Positions 23,242 through 33,755 of a stretch of 64,000 bases of DNA are shown here, piece after piece. The DNA is taken from NCBI GenBank assembly GCA_022496185.1, contig WTXG01000057.1:1-64000 (forward strand), read 5' to 3'. Each line of letters opens with the position of its first letter. Position 1 is the first letter of the stretch. The position numbers and the translations under genes were made by a program. The notes below the pieces were generated by a model that was not told where the DNA came from, searched no databases, and was given only the letters and a program-made list of their open reading frames with translations. The DNA comes from Multifurca ochricompacta. Taxonomy: Eukaryota; Basidiomycota; Agaricomycetes; Russulales; Russulaceae.

Positions 23242-25933
23242 ATGGCCACAGCACTCACCCTTTTCTGTCTCGCTATCGATAACCAAAAAGGTTTCATTGG
23301 GGACATTTTCAAGGTTAAAATCCGATCGGATGACTATGCCTCAGACCTCAAGGATGAAATCAAGGTCAAGATGACTCCCAGATTGGATAACCTCGCGGCA
23401 AACGAGCTCATTCTTTGGAAGCTATCGACTCCACTATCCATCGACCCTGAAACCAGTACAATTTCCACTGTCAAAAAAACTATCAGGGACATCGATCTCC
23501 CCTCCGCTGAGGATGACAAGGCGGGGTTAGGAAATGGTACCGTTCAGGCCCTTTACCCTACTAAGCGGCTGTCCAATTACTGGAACAATATCCCAAACGA
23601 GGATCATTTGCATCTCGTCATTCAAGTACCATGTAAGTCTCCATTGTTATTATGTTGACACACCTGTTTGACAATAATTCAGTTAATAACCCAGGTAATA
23701 TCTTGGTCGCCTTGGACTCATCCACACGTTCACTCACAGCCGTCCTACTTGCCTTGCACCCACAGAAAATCTTTTAGAGGACCTCCCTGGAGATTCCCCT
23801 AAACCCCCGTACGCTGACCTCATCACATTCACTGTCCCCTCGGCACAGCGTTTCCTATCCCTCAAGAGGATTGATTTTTATACGCGCGAGGTCGAAGTTG
23901 CGACTGGGCAATCCCCTTCCTACATTCATGATTTCCTCGGGTCGTTGAATCGTCAACGTGTGATCTCACCGAATGTGAGTGTGACTATCCTTACCCTTTA
24001 CCCGTGATTCGCCTCGTTGAGTTCACATTTTATATAGGCGACAGGGTCATCAATGTTAAGAGAACATCTCGGGGATTTCTTTGATACCTATTTTCGGGAA
24101 GGAACAAATTCAGAAGATCCTGCAACGGTGACGAACAGCGAAATCGGGTTGTACTCCCATGTCCTCTCTAGCTCGGAAATCCTAGCAACGGGGAACTTTG
24201 GATTTGAAAAAGAGGGACACACTGGCGCCGCTTTCCTGTTCGATGTTGCCGGTGAATTCAGACGCCTGGCAGGGGAAATTGGTAATGCTGAGTTGTGAGT
24301 TGTGATTCAGTTGACGCTTCCTTGTGATCATCTTGTCTGATTCTATGTTGTAGTAGGACCACTTGGTCTTTCCCGCTCCTTGCTGCGCCTCAGAACCAGC
24401 CTGGGATTCGACGGCGGTACGGTCCCAGAAGCGATTTTCGCTTAGTGTTGAGGGGCTTCCCTCATTGCATCATGGAAGTGTCCTCTCATGAAGGTGGTAG
24501 GTCGAACGATCAACCAGACCAGAATCGGATGATTTTGCAAGGGTCTTGCCTTGCGAGACTGGCGAATGCGCTGCGCATGAAGGTGTTTGAAAAGGAACCG
24601 ATTGTGATCTCGGCAATATTTATCGACAGGAAGTTGGTTGCTCATGAATATCTCATGTACCAGCCTAATTTGGGGGACAACAAGGTAAGATGGCCAGATT
24701 GAGGACCAGTTGTGTGATTGACGTATGAATTTCTGTTAGGTATTATACCACGAGAAGACATTCGATCTATCTAAACCAAAGCAAGCATTCGAATTCATTT
24801 TCCGACTGTACAACCTTATATCAAGAGCAATCAACGATAACGGAAAGCTGGATGACGACTTATTAACCGAGCTCATCAATTTGAAGGATAAATTCCCTTA
24901 CACCCAGTATCCCGCACTGACGACTGACCAAATGAGTAATAATAAAAAGAAGAATCCGAATCCTAGTGCCAGCAATGATGGCGCAAGTGGTTCTAGGAAG
25001 CGCCCGCGAACCGAGGGGGGGAATACACAGAAGCGAGGAGACGTCCTTGAGGGTAGACCCGTGCAGGAATCTCTTGAGGATGCTGGGTACATGATCACCC
25101 AGCAAGAGGACGACCGGGTAGTTGCTCAGGTGGGTGTCCCTTTATTACTTTTCATCGCTTGCAGCTCACCACCTGGATTATAGCTCACGTCGAGAATGCG
25201 CACTGCGAGGTCGCGTGACGGCGCGCCCGTTGTGCTAAAGCTCCTTGATGACGACACGGACGAGCTGAAGATATTGCAATACCTCAGCAGGTTCAAATTA
25301 CCATCGAATCACGCCATCGAGCTTCATGGTCTTGTCGACCTCACGATCGGAAGGGTGATCGCGTTGCCCTGTAGGACACCCCTTGATGTTTATTTCCGCT
25401 CGTGGTATCCTGGTCGATCAACGGTATCACTCCAGACGCAGCTCCTCGAAGGGGTCGCCTTTCTGCATGAACACAAAATCGCTCATCTCGACCTTAAGCC
25501 TGGGAACGTGGTGGTCGACAGTAAAAGCGACCGATATTGTCCCCGACTCTCAATTATCGACTTTGGATTGTCTGTTCTTGTCGAGGACGAAGAGACGATG
25601 ATTGAAGGGTATCGCGGGACTCGAACATGGACTGCGCCGGAGGTTGGAACATCGGATGACCCGGATACGAAGTACAATCCTATCCTTGCTGACCGGTGGG
25701 CTTGTGGACGAATGATCGATTATCTCGAGGATCATGATCTCGAGGGTGACAACAGTTGGGGGGTCTTGCGCAAGCTGTGCGAAGCGCTGTTGGCTGATAA
25801 TCCGAGATCACGGCCGTCTGTTTCAGAGGTGTTGGAGAAGTATGGACTGTATGAAAGGGACAGGGTGGTTAAACGTCGGGCAGGGGAGGACGAGATGGAT
25901 GTGTTACGGAAGCGGATTCGTGTGAATTGGTAA
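23242..25933 (+). CDS. Crinkler-type (CRN) protein with C-terminal protein kinase domain, right copy
   Basis: Seven exons with consistent phases: 23242-23632, 23683-23694 (12 nt), 23766-23974, 24038-24294, 24357-24684, 24740-25129 and 25184-25933, about 778 residues. Residues 1 to about 130 form the CRN N-terminal domain (LTLFCLAI, LKDEIKVK, LILWKLSTPL, LHLVIQVP). The middle region is unassigned. Around residues 470-490 a Lys/Arg-rich stretch with KRPR suggests nuclear import. The last exon is a kinase: VVLK, HLDLKPGN, DFG and APE are all present, so activity is plausible. CRN proteins are known from oomycetes, chytrids and other fungi as modular nuclear-acting effectors. Whether this one acts on other organisms or within the fungus cannot be told. 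A strong donor (GTAAGT) overlaps the stop codon, so an extra 3' exon is possible. Confidence 0.87.
23683..23694 (+). other. 12-nt micro-exon of right CRN gene
   Basis: TTAATAACCCAG is flanked by an AG acceptor and a GTAATA donor. Skipping it makes a TAA at the junction. Including it keeps phase 1 and gives a smooth reading PFNNPENLLEDL. The same exon is in the left arm. Confidence 0.65.
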
Positions 25934-26740
25934 GTCGTGCAGGTTTTCTGGCGGGCCAGGTGGTGATCTGAACGTGGACACAGTGCAGAGGATATTGTGA
26001 ATGTCAACGGGCCGACATTGAAAATGGAAATGGATGATGGGATAAATGGGAATTGGATCGCGTGCAGTTAGATGAGAGGGTTTTTATGAGGGTTTTTACG
26101 AGGGTACTAGGCACGCGTGATAGGACATGATTAGAAGATGATTCGTGTGGATTGTATTTTTAGGGCGTTGTATGAGGATATGGTAAATAGAGTAGAGAAC
26201 AGTCTCAAACCGCGACCAACACTTGTACATCCGTTTGAACTTGGCATTGGAAAGCACGCACACTGAAAATGTTTCACGTTTTGGATCTTGCGTCAACTGA
26301 CTTTTTGCAAGCCAGCACCGTCCATGAGTTCTTTTTAGCAGTGCATAGTGACCGTGTTCACGTTCACTAGCTGTTTCAATAATGAAGCAACTGCTAGTGC
26401 GTTGCAATATGGAATAATGTGAACGATGATTGGCAGGTCTCAATGGTAAAGGGGAGTTTTGGAAAGTGAACCGACAGGATTGATTCCACACTGCACACAC
26501 AACACTTTCCTTATCCAGTTCAGTTTTCAAGTGGAAGCGAGTACCATGATGTGTAGTAAATAACATATCTGTTACCTAAATAATAACAACTTCCATTCGA
26601 CGACCGTTGGACAACACACACTAAGAAAACGATCTCTAAAGCGAATGTTGTAGAATTCAACGAACAACAAACTTTGACACACACATCAGAGCCTAGTAAA
26701 CAGAATGGTCCTCTCAGAAAGTCACAAAAATACAAGAGAG
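25934..26740. other. Non-coding stretch after right CRN gene
   Basis: This mirrors 7222-8037; no gene is supported. Confidence 0.45.
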
Positions 26741-26751
26741 AGCAGCGAATC

Positions 26752-27338
26752 TCACGGAAGAGGTATCAGCTTGATCGTAACACGTCCATAAACTTTCCCG
26801 AATACCGTCGCCGACAAGTCCACATAAATCCAACCATTTGAATAATAGAACCTCGCGTCTCCACGAACAACCGAGACGCCGAAAGTCACTTTCACTCTGT
26901 CTGTGATATTTCCCTTGACTTTAGCCAACTGATACGTCCCAATGATCGGGATCTTGACAGAGAATGCTGCATCGATTTCGAGTGTGCTCTTCTCGGCGTA
27001 GCCTTTCAGCTGAAATCAAACCCAATCAGCGATAGTGTCACAATTCAGAAGGGTAAAGAATATAACTAACAATCCAGGTAACTCCCCAGAGTGGGACCTC
27101 GATATCAAAGTCAATCCGGTCACTATCGCCCTCTGCATAAACAGGAGGACCGGCTATGGCGTAGACGTGAATGAGTTCGCCAGTCTTCTCATGTTCATAC
27201 GAGTTGTGATGGCCTACGAGCCATTGCTTGAGAGTTATAAATCGTCGGGCTCGTCAGAATGAGTAAATAGGGATCGATTCGGCACGCACCAACGTCGGAA
27301 GTTTGGTCAACGTCGGTGGGAGTGTAGGTGTAAGTCAT
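26752..27338 (-). pseudogene. Small unknown gene, copy E (open exons, lost acceptor)
   Basis: All three exons are open: 27338-27290, 27234-27083 and 27009-26752. The product would be about 152 residues ending KLIPLP. The exon 2 acceptor is TATAA rather than TATAG, so normal splicing of intron 1 should fail. Only this base separates E from an apparently intact gene, so E is the best candidate for recent function, or for use of a cryptic acceptor. A TATA box lies at 27395-27402. It is head-to-head with F. Confidence 0.6.
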
Positions 27339-28807
27339 GTCGAATTGGAGTACTGGAGTAGGATTGAGAACAGTTGTCGGGTCATCTACCGTTGTATTTA
27401 TACATTTCAGAACAGATGGTAAAGAGCAAGAAGAGTGACAGAGTGTCCAGTAAAACTAGTTGCGCATAACTTGTCTCTGGTGGAGGTGTCGTGTCCTAGC
27501 TGTTGAAGGATAATGATAATGTTTCCTGTACCGGTCGACTAGGCCATGAGATCAAGTGACTGTAGAGTGCCTTGGATCAAAAGTGATACATGATGCCTGA
27601 TTATGTCGTATTTGGTTGTAGAATGGGGTATATGTCCGCAGTTCGATATAGGTTTGTGATGGGATGGGCATCCAGGATTTCCGGGCCATGAGATGTCTCC
27701 GAGTGGCATTTCAGAAAGCTACCCCTGTGGCAATGAAAGGCTGGTTCGTTCGATAACAATAAGTGAGAGTTTGTAGAAGTGATGTTTTCGACTGGGGAGA
27801 AAACTATATTTCAAAGCAGCAGATTGATAGTGCATCATAGATTGCCTCATGATATCGGAGCAATTTTGAGCACTTCTCAGGATTCGAAGAGTGCTCGCGA
27901 GGTGAGTAAAGACTGAATGTATGGAATGGAACATCATCAGTGAGACAGGTCTGGGGCGGTGTGCGGGACGCGACCTGTACCTGCTTACATAACACATAAT
28001 AGATCTGTAACTTATGTAATATAATTTAATGTTGTTGTCTGGTTCTGGTGGTGGTGGTGGTGGTGGTTCTTGTTCCTGTTCTTACATTCCGCCCGCACGC
28101 CGTTCCTGATCGCTATCTGTCCCAAGCCTGTCCTTCATTCCTGGTTCTTTGCAGTCCTTGCCGGTGTTGTGAGCATGCTTCAAATCCTGAGAAATTCTCA
28201 AAATTGCACCCTAATCTAGAGGGAAGAGGCGTTCCCCGATTTATGGTGTATCACCACTGTTGCTCTGAGATGTAGTACTCTGACTACTTTAAAACATTAC
28301 TTCTGCCAACTCTCCGTTATTGTTATCGAAATAACGGGCCCTGCATCGCCACAGGGGTAGTTTTCTGAAATGCTACTCGGAGACATCTCATGACCCGGAA
28401 TTTCAGGATGCTCGTCACGTCAAAGCCGCATCAGAGCCCATTTGAAACTGCAAATATATCGTCTATTCTATAACCTATTCTATTTCTTGTGATTCTAAGG
28501 CACTCTACAGTCACTTGATCTCATGGCCTAGTCGACCGGTACCGGAAACATTATCCTTATCCTTCAACAGCTAGGATACGACACCTCCACCAGAGACAAG
28601 TTATGCGCAACTAGTTCTAGTTTCCGGAACAATTCCGAGGCCATCCACTCTTGTCTCACCTGCCGTGCTATATCGAACTTAACAGCTACCCTTTACCGGA
28701 CACTCTGTCACTCTTCTTGCTCTTGACCATCTGTTCTGAAATGTATAAATACAACGGTAGATGACCTGACAACTGTTCTCCATCCTACTCCAGTACTCCA
28801 ATTCGAC
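27339..28807. repeat. Inner part of nested inverted repeat between copies E and F
   Basis: The 5' flanks of E and F lie in opposite orientation, meeting near 28.0 kb, matching the A-B interval in the left arm. It includes a TGG/GTG microsatellite near 28047-28066. No gene is supported. Confidence 0.7.
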
Positions 28808-29346
28808 ATGACTTACACCTACACTCCCTATTTACTCATTCTGACAAGCCCGACTATATATAGCTCTCAAGCAATGGCTCGTAGGCCATCACAACTCGTA
28901 CGAACATGAGAAGACTGGCGAACTCATTCACGTCTACGCCATAGCTGGTTCTCCTGTTTACGCAGAGGGCGATAGTGACCGGATTGACTTTGATATCGAG
29001 GTCCCACTCTGGGGAGTTACCTGGATTGTTAGTTATATTCTTTACCCTTCTGAATTGTGACACGGCCGCTGATTGGGTTTGATTTCAGCTGAAAGGCTAC
29101 GTCGAGAAGAGCACACTCGAAATCGATGCAGCATTCTCTGTCAAGATCCCGATCATTGGGACGTATCAGTAGGCTAAAGTCAAGGGAACTCTGAAAGACG
29201 GAGTGAAAGTGACTTTCGGCGTCTGGGTTGTGCATGGAGACGCGATGTTCTATTATTCAAATGGTTGGACTTGTCGGCGATGGTATTCGGGAAAGTTTAT
29301 GGACGTGTTACGATCAAGCTGATACCTTTTCCGTGAGATTCGCTGC
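28808..29346 (+). pseudogene. Small unknown gene, copy F (exon 1 deletion and nonsense codon)
   Basis: The ATG at 28808 is followed by the same about 45-bp loss as in A and C, removing the intron 1 donor. Exon 2 (28864-29015) is intact. Exon 3 (from 29089) has an in-frame TAG at 29170-29172 and further small deletions near its end. It pairs in mirror position with copy A. Confidence 0.65.
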
Positions 29347-29560
29347 TCTCTCCTGTATTTTTGTGACTTTCTGAGAGGACTATTCTGTTTACTAGGTTCT
29401 GAAGTGTGTCTGAAAGTTTGTTGTTGGTTGAATTCTACAACATTTGCTTTGGAGATCGTTTTCTTAGTGTATGTTGTCCAACTGTCGTTGAATGGAAGTT
29501 GTTATTGTGGGTGGCTCAATTAAAGGTGTCGATGTTTTGAGGTGGAACGAAACTGGATCA

Positions 29561-29886
29561 CTCCTTCAATCATGTAGTCTGAGCCTTTGAATTGATTTGA
29601 GGACGCCTTTACACTGTACGATCGTGAGACCATGTGATACCGATCTATCGGATACTACGAGGAGACCGTTTGCTACTATTGAAGACTGAGGTATGCAATG
29701 AGACAGGGATGAGAACTGACCTTTTGTGGAGGACAAGATAACCGGGGAAGGCAGGACGGGCCGGAACGAGCGGAGCGGACGTGATGGGAGAGCAGAGTGT
29801 TTGCTCTTGTTTGGCGAAACCCAGCAAAATAAAGAAAATTTATTCTAACAGGGTTTGTGAATTGTTGAGTGATTTAATAATTGTTT
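29561..29886. repeat. Decayed U6 upstream module outside the right arm
   Basis: Stretches near 29590-29700 and 29740-29870 match the U6 upstream module of the arms with many changes. No gene is seen. Confidence 0.5.
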
Positions 29887-30016
29887 CCTCCCTTCGGGGA
29901 TGCATACGAAAATATTGGAACGATACAGAGAAGATTAGCATGGTCCTCGCACAAGGAATGACATGCTGTTTCAGATTTGGTAGACCCTACGGGTCTCAAT
30001 ATATATTTATTTTTAT
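29887..30016 (+). ncRNA. Third U6 snRNA copy, diverged (possible pseudogene)
   Basis: The 5' stem-loop, the ACAGAGA box and GATTAGC are kept exactly. The internal stem-loop reads GGTCCTCGCACAAGGAATGACAT, with changes and an inserted A against the two arm copies. The 3' hairpin AGACCCTACGGGTCT has one extra base. A T-run follows near 30010-30015. Some lower-stem changes could still pair (GTC with GAC), so a working variant is not excluded. Its upstream module is also decayed. Confidence 0.75.
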
Positions 30017-30495
30017 TGGTCTGACTGACTCCACTACGGGTCATTCTCTCCTGACTCTTACACATCCTTCTATTTTTTACAATATGAGTGATGATGAACC
30101 TATTGGGTGGCTGTGTATAACATATGGTGGTGTCCTACATGACCATGTTCCCATGTTGAGGTTGTGGGCCTTTCCCACCACTTCTCAATGTTAAGTATAG
30201 TTCGGTTTAAGAGAAAATAGGACTATTTACTTGAGACAATATAATATTAATTGTATTTACTATTTTATATGTACTCGTCTTCCTTTTCCTGCTTCCCTCA
30301 CTTATTGACATTGCACTGCATTGAAGCATAGCCAATAGTACATCCTACTAGCACAGGATTTAATGGCTGACTCGAACCCAGCCACGCCACGAGTTAATAT
30401 AAATATATTGTGGATATGGTGGAGATGAGTCGACTGACCCTGTTTGCTGCACCTTGTCAACATTTACGAGTTTTCTTTTTTTTTTTTTTTTTACA
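30017..30495. other. Spacer before second DUF6535 gene
   Basis: AT-rich, with no gene. The T-rich tract at 30476-30492 sits directly before the start codon of the next gene. Confidence 0.4.
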
Positions 30496-32546
30496 ATGAG
30501 CCAACATGCAAACCCCAACCGTGATGCCGCTCAAATCGACCCGGAAGGTGAGTGAGAGAAAGTTCAACCACACTTGACGTTCCTTTAAAAAAAAAATTCT
30601 TGCTCATTACATTCCGCAGATCTCCAACGTGCGGAGAAGATACCAGGTTAGTAGTTACTTCACATCTGGTTTTCTTTCCTAAGGTATACTAATGATGATG
30701 ATGATGATGTGGACTTCAACACAGAAACGGATATTGAGTATGTGGATTCGTCCGCGCAACTCTGGGCTGTTGTCATCAAGGAGGGTGAGAAATATGACGA
30801 GACACTCGTAGAAAAATGGAAGGGTGATATGGATGGCATCCTCATCTTTGTGCGTTTTTTTTTTTTTTTTTCCATCCACCCAATCTTACTGAAGTGTTTG
30901 AAATAACACATGTAGACGGGTCTTTTCTCTGCTACCGTCTCCGCTTTCATCATAGACGGATACAAATATCTTTCCAGGAACTCTAATGACACAACCGTCC
31001 AGCTCCTCACCCAAATAACCCAGCAGCTCTCAGCATCAGCAACAGGATCAGTACCCCCCCCTCCTTTCACATTACCTCCTTTCAATTACCCTTCCTCCAT
31101 GCTAAAGGTAAACATACTATGGTTCCTCAGTCTCGGCCTAAGTGTTTCATGCGCACTGGCAGCTACCCTCATTCAACAATGGGCGCGTAACTATCTGTTG
31201 ACAACTCGGCTTCCATCATCCCCTCAACGCCGTGCGCGCGTGCGAACTTATCTGTTTCAAGGCTTGCACAAATTTCGACTTGATTCTATCGTGAATACAG
31301 TACCCATTCTCCTCCACGCCTCCGTCTTTCTCTTTTTCACCGGCCTTGTCGAATTTCTCTTCCAAATCACCAACACGGTTGCCTACATCTTTTTGTCCTT
31401 TGTCATCGTCTGCGCCATAGTCTACATCGGACTCACTCTCTTACCTCTCTTCTATCGCGATTGTCCTTATCGGACACCGATGTCTGGACCACTTTGGCGT
31501 TTCCTCCAGGCGATACAGGTCGCTTTCTTTGCCTTGTGTCGTCGCGTCTACAAAGTGATTGTGCCGAACTGGACTCCCAGACTTTTAAATCTGAAGGGGT
31601 ACGTGGGAAAATGCAAAGAGCGTCTTTTGGGGGTTTACAGCACGACCTTGAGAGACGTGCGATAAAGGCATCCCAAGATCTCGATACCTCTGCATTACGT
31701 TGGACATTACAATCCCTTCGTGGTCCTTCCGAACTCGAATCGTTCATTGCGGGTATTCCAGGTTTCCTAGGATCAATAACGATCACTTCGGAGCAACCTC
31801 AACTTACACCTCCCTCAATCACACTCTATAACCTCTTACATCTAAATGACGTACATCTCGGTCTTCGAATCGGACATTTACTCAAGACGCAAGTGCATAC
31901 ACCCATCGCATCCCTTGACACTCTGTGGCATATCACACGATGGTATAACGCTGTCAATCTCGGTCAATGGGACAACGCGTTTGGGGAAGCTACGGTAGAT
32001 GCACTCCATGCTCTCAAAGGTTCACGCGACTCAACCATTGCCCTAACTGCACGTTGCTCTGCTGCACTTGGCGTGCGAGTAGTACTCAAAGACCTTGGAC
32101 GCGTTCACTCACAATCGCCTGTGAAGACGCTGCGGGTCATGGAGCTACATAAAACATTACAAACGTTACTACTGATGATGGACACCCAGGAATCAATACA
32201 AGAAGAACTTTTGACGGATGAAGACTTTATCCGTGATGGTCATTTACTCAATTTGGCTCATGTACTGATGGGAGTTATTCCCCTTCTCTCGGATGTTGAT
32301 GAGACGAGAGCTAAAGTTCTATGGGACACCCTCGAGACTCTCCGTATCGGCCTCGATCTCTCCGCAACATCACAGAAGGCACGAAGTACAATCACCCATG
32401 CATGGGAAGTTTATGAGAGAGAATTAATTATCTGGTCTTCTCCTTCTCAAACTCGTCGTCAACAACTACCGGGAAGTATGGATCGCTACAAATCCAAGAT
32501 GCAAGCTTTAGTAGCACCCACGGTTCTGGAAATCCAAGCTTTATAA
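30496..32546 (+). CDS. DUF6535 domain membrane protein (copy 2), with one-base frameshift
   Basis: Exons: 30496-30547 (MSQHANPNRD start), 30620-30646, 30725-30849, then 30916 onward. The third intron junction lies downstream of a TACTAAT-like branch site. The DUF6535 core is clear: YDETLVEKWKGDMDGILIF, then GLFSATVSAFII, VNILWFLSLGLSVSCALAAT, VPILLHASVFLFFTGLV and VAYIFLSFVIVCAIVYIGL (four membrane segments). At 31629-31633 (five G) the frame must move back by one base to continue into GLQHDLERRA and IAGIPGFLGS, which align with copy 1. One missing G, a true mutation, or -1 frameshifting at TTTGGGG would each explain it. Function is unknown. Confidence 0.8.
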
Positions 32547-33755
32547 TAACTGACCTGGTTTCAAACAACCCCGAGGGGTGGGGGGAACAAAAAAAAAAAA
32601 AAAAAAGAAAAAAAACTGATTGAATCGCAAGATACCACCACGCCGCTTTCGAGTTTTAAGTTTGCTCTTTTTTTTTATTTTATTTTCATTTATTCTCTTG
32701 TAGTATAATACTCCTTCCTTACGCCTCCTGAGGTATCCAAGAACTAGCTAGCTAGCTACACACATATATCGGGTGCACAAGGGCAGTTTGGGCGAGTCCA
32801 CGAAATATCAATTGTAGAGTTAAAAAAAAATAATAATAATTTGTTTTAAAGAGTTTTTTTTTTTTGTATAAACAAGTAATAAATCTGGTGTGGGTTCATT
32901 TCTCTTAGTACGTTGCTTACTTGCTGCCTTTTTGCTGCTGCTCAAACACACACAAACAAACACACACACATCATCCAATCCATTCTCTTAAAATTTAATG
33001 AAATGAAGAGCTTGAAAGGTAACGTAACGTTACAATACGACTCAAAAAGTTGTGTTGTATACTTTGTGGGGGCGGGGGCGGGGGTGTGGTTTCGAAAAAT
33101 TCAGCAACCTCGCTCTGACTACTTCTCCAACTATGTTTTTTTATTTTATTCAAGTTGCGTGCGATCACCCGTACCTTGAAGGCACTGTATATAATAAAAA
33201 TCCTAAAAATACTGAGAATCGAGCCAAAATAAAAATAAAATAAAAAGGGGCCTCCTCCATCATGTTTTTTATTATTTTATTTTATTTTATTTTATTTTAT
33301 TTTATTTTTTAATACTTTCCCCCCCGTTTTCCCCCTCTATTCCCTCTCTTTCTTTCTCACTCAAAGAAAAAAAAAAAGTGTTGAGCATATAAAAAAAGAA
33401 AAAAGAAACATAAGGGATTTTTTGGGTATTTCAATAATTTTTTCTCTTTTCCCCGGGGGCAGCCAGCCTATATATATATATATATCACGCACAACAATTA
33501 ATAAAATGATCATGTGTGTGTGCTGTGGTGTGGTGTGTGGTGTGAGGGGTGAATGTGTGTGTGAGAGTGAGTGAGTGTAGAGCAATGCAATGCAAAAGGG
33601 GGATATAAATAAGTACTAGTACTAAGTAATAGTTAAAATAACACGGGGTTTGGCGCGTAAACTTACAAAAAGGAAAAGAAAAGAAAAACGAAAAAAAAAC
33701 AACGGTAGCGCTAAGCTGTGGATGGGTACGAGTCGAGTGTAAAAAAGACATGGGG
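32547..33755. other. AT-rich intergenic DNA with simple repeats
   Basis: Long A and T runs, a TTTTA pentamer repeat (33273-33310), a TATATA tract near 33471-33485, and CA/GT-rich tracts. No gene is supported; the ORFs are low-complexity. Confidence 0.5.
33273..33310. repeat. (TTTTA)n microsatellite
   Basis: About seven pentamer units in an AT-rich intergenic stretch. Confidence 0.8.

Larger units (their letters stand above)
18890..29560 (-). repeat. Right arm of giant inverted repeat
   Basis: This is the reverse-complement partner of 4300-15050. Order from the left: small gene D(+), U6(+), LINE ORF1 relic(-), CRN kinase(+), small gene E(-), F(+). The inner end stops abruptly inside exon 1 of copy D at about 18891. 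Differences from the left arm include a G-run of about 18 in the LINE relic (near 21857-21875), a block of substitutions in the CRN gene, and scattered indels. This argues against a simple assembly fold-back. Confidence 0.95.

Noticed and set aside
4300..29560. Palindrome as a simple assembly fold-back artefact
   Set aside because: The arms differ by substitutions, indels, a G18 run and a dense substitution block in the CRN gene. Their ends are also unequal.
30345..30392. Possible tRNA on the minus strand (GGTTCGAGTC-like T-arm)
   Set aside because: The hairpin GGCTG...CAGCC has an 8-nt loop that does not fit T-arm geometry, and no acceptor, D or anticodon arms can be built around it.
33273..33310. 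CRISPR-like or telomere-like array
   Set aside because: These are plain microsatellites without spacers, in a eukaryotic genome, and the TTTTA unit is not a telomere motif.
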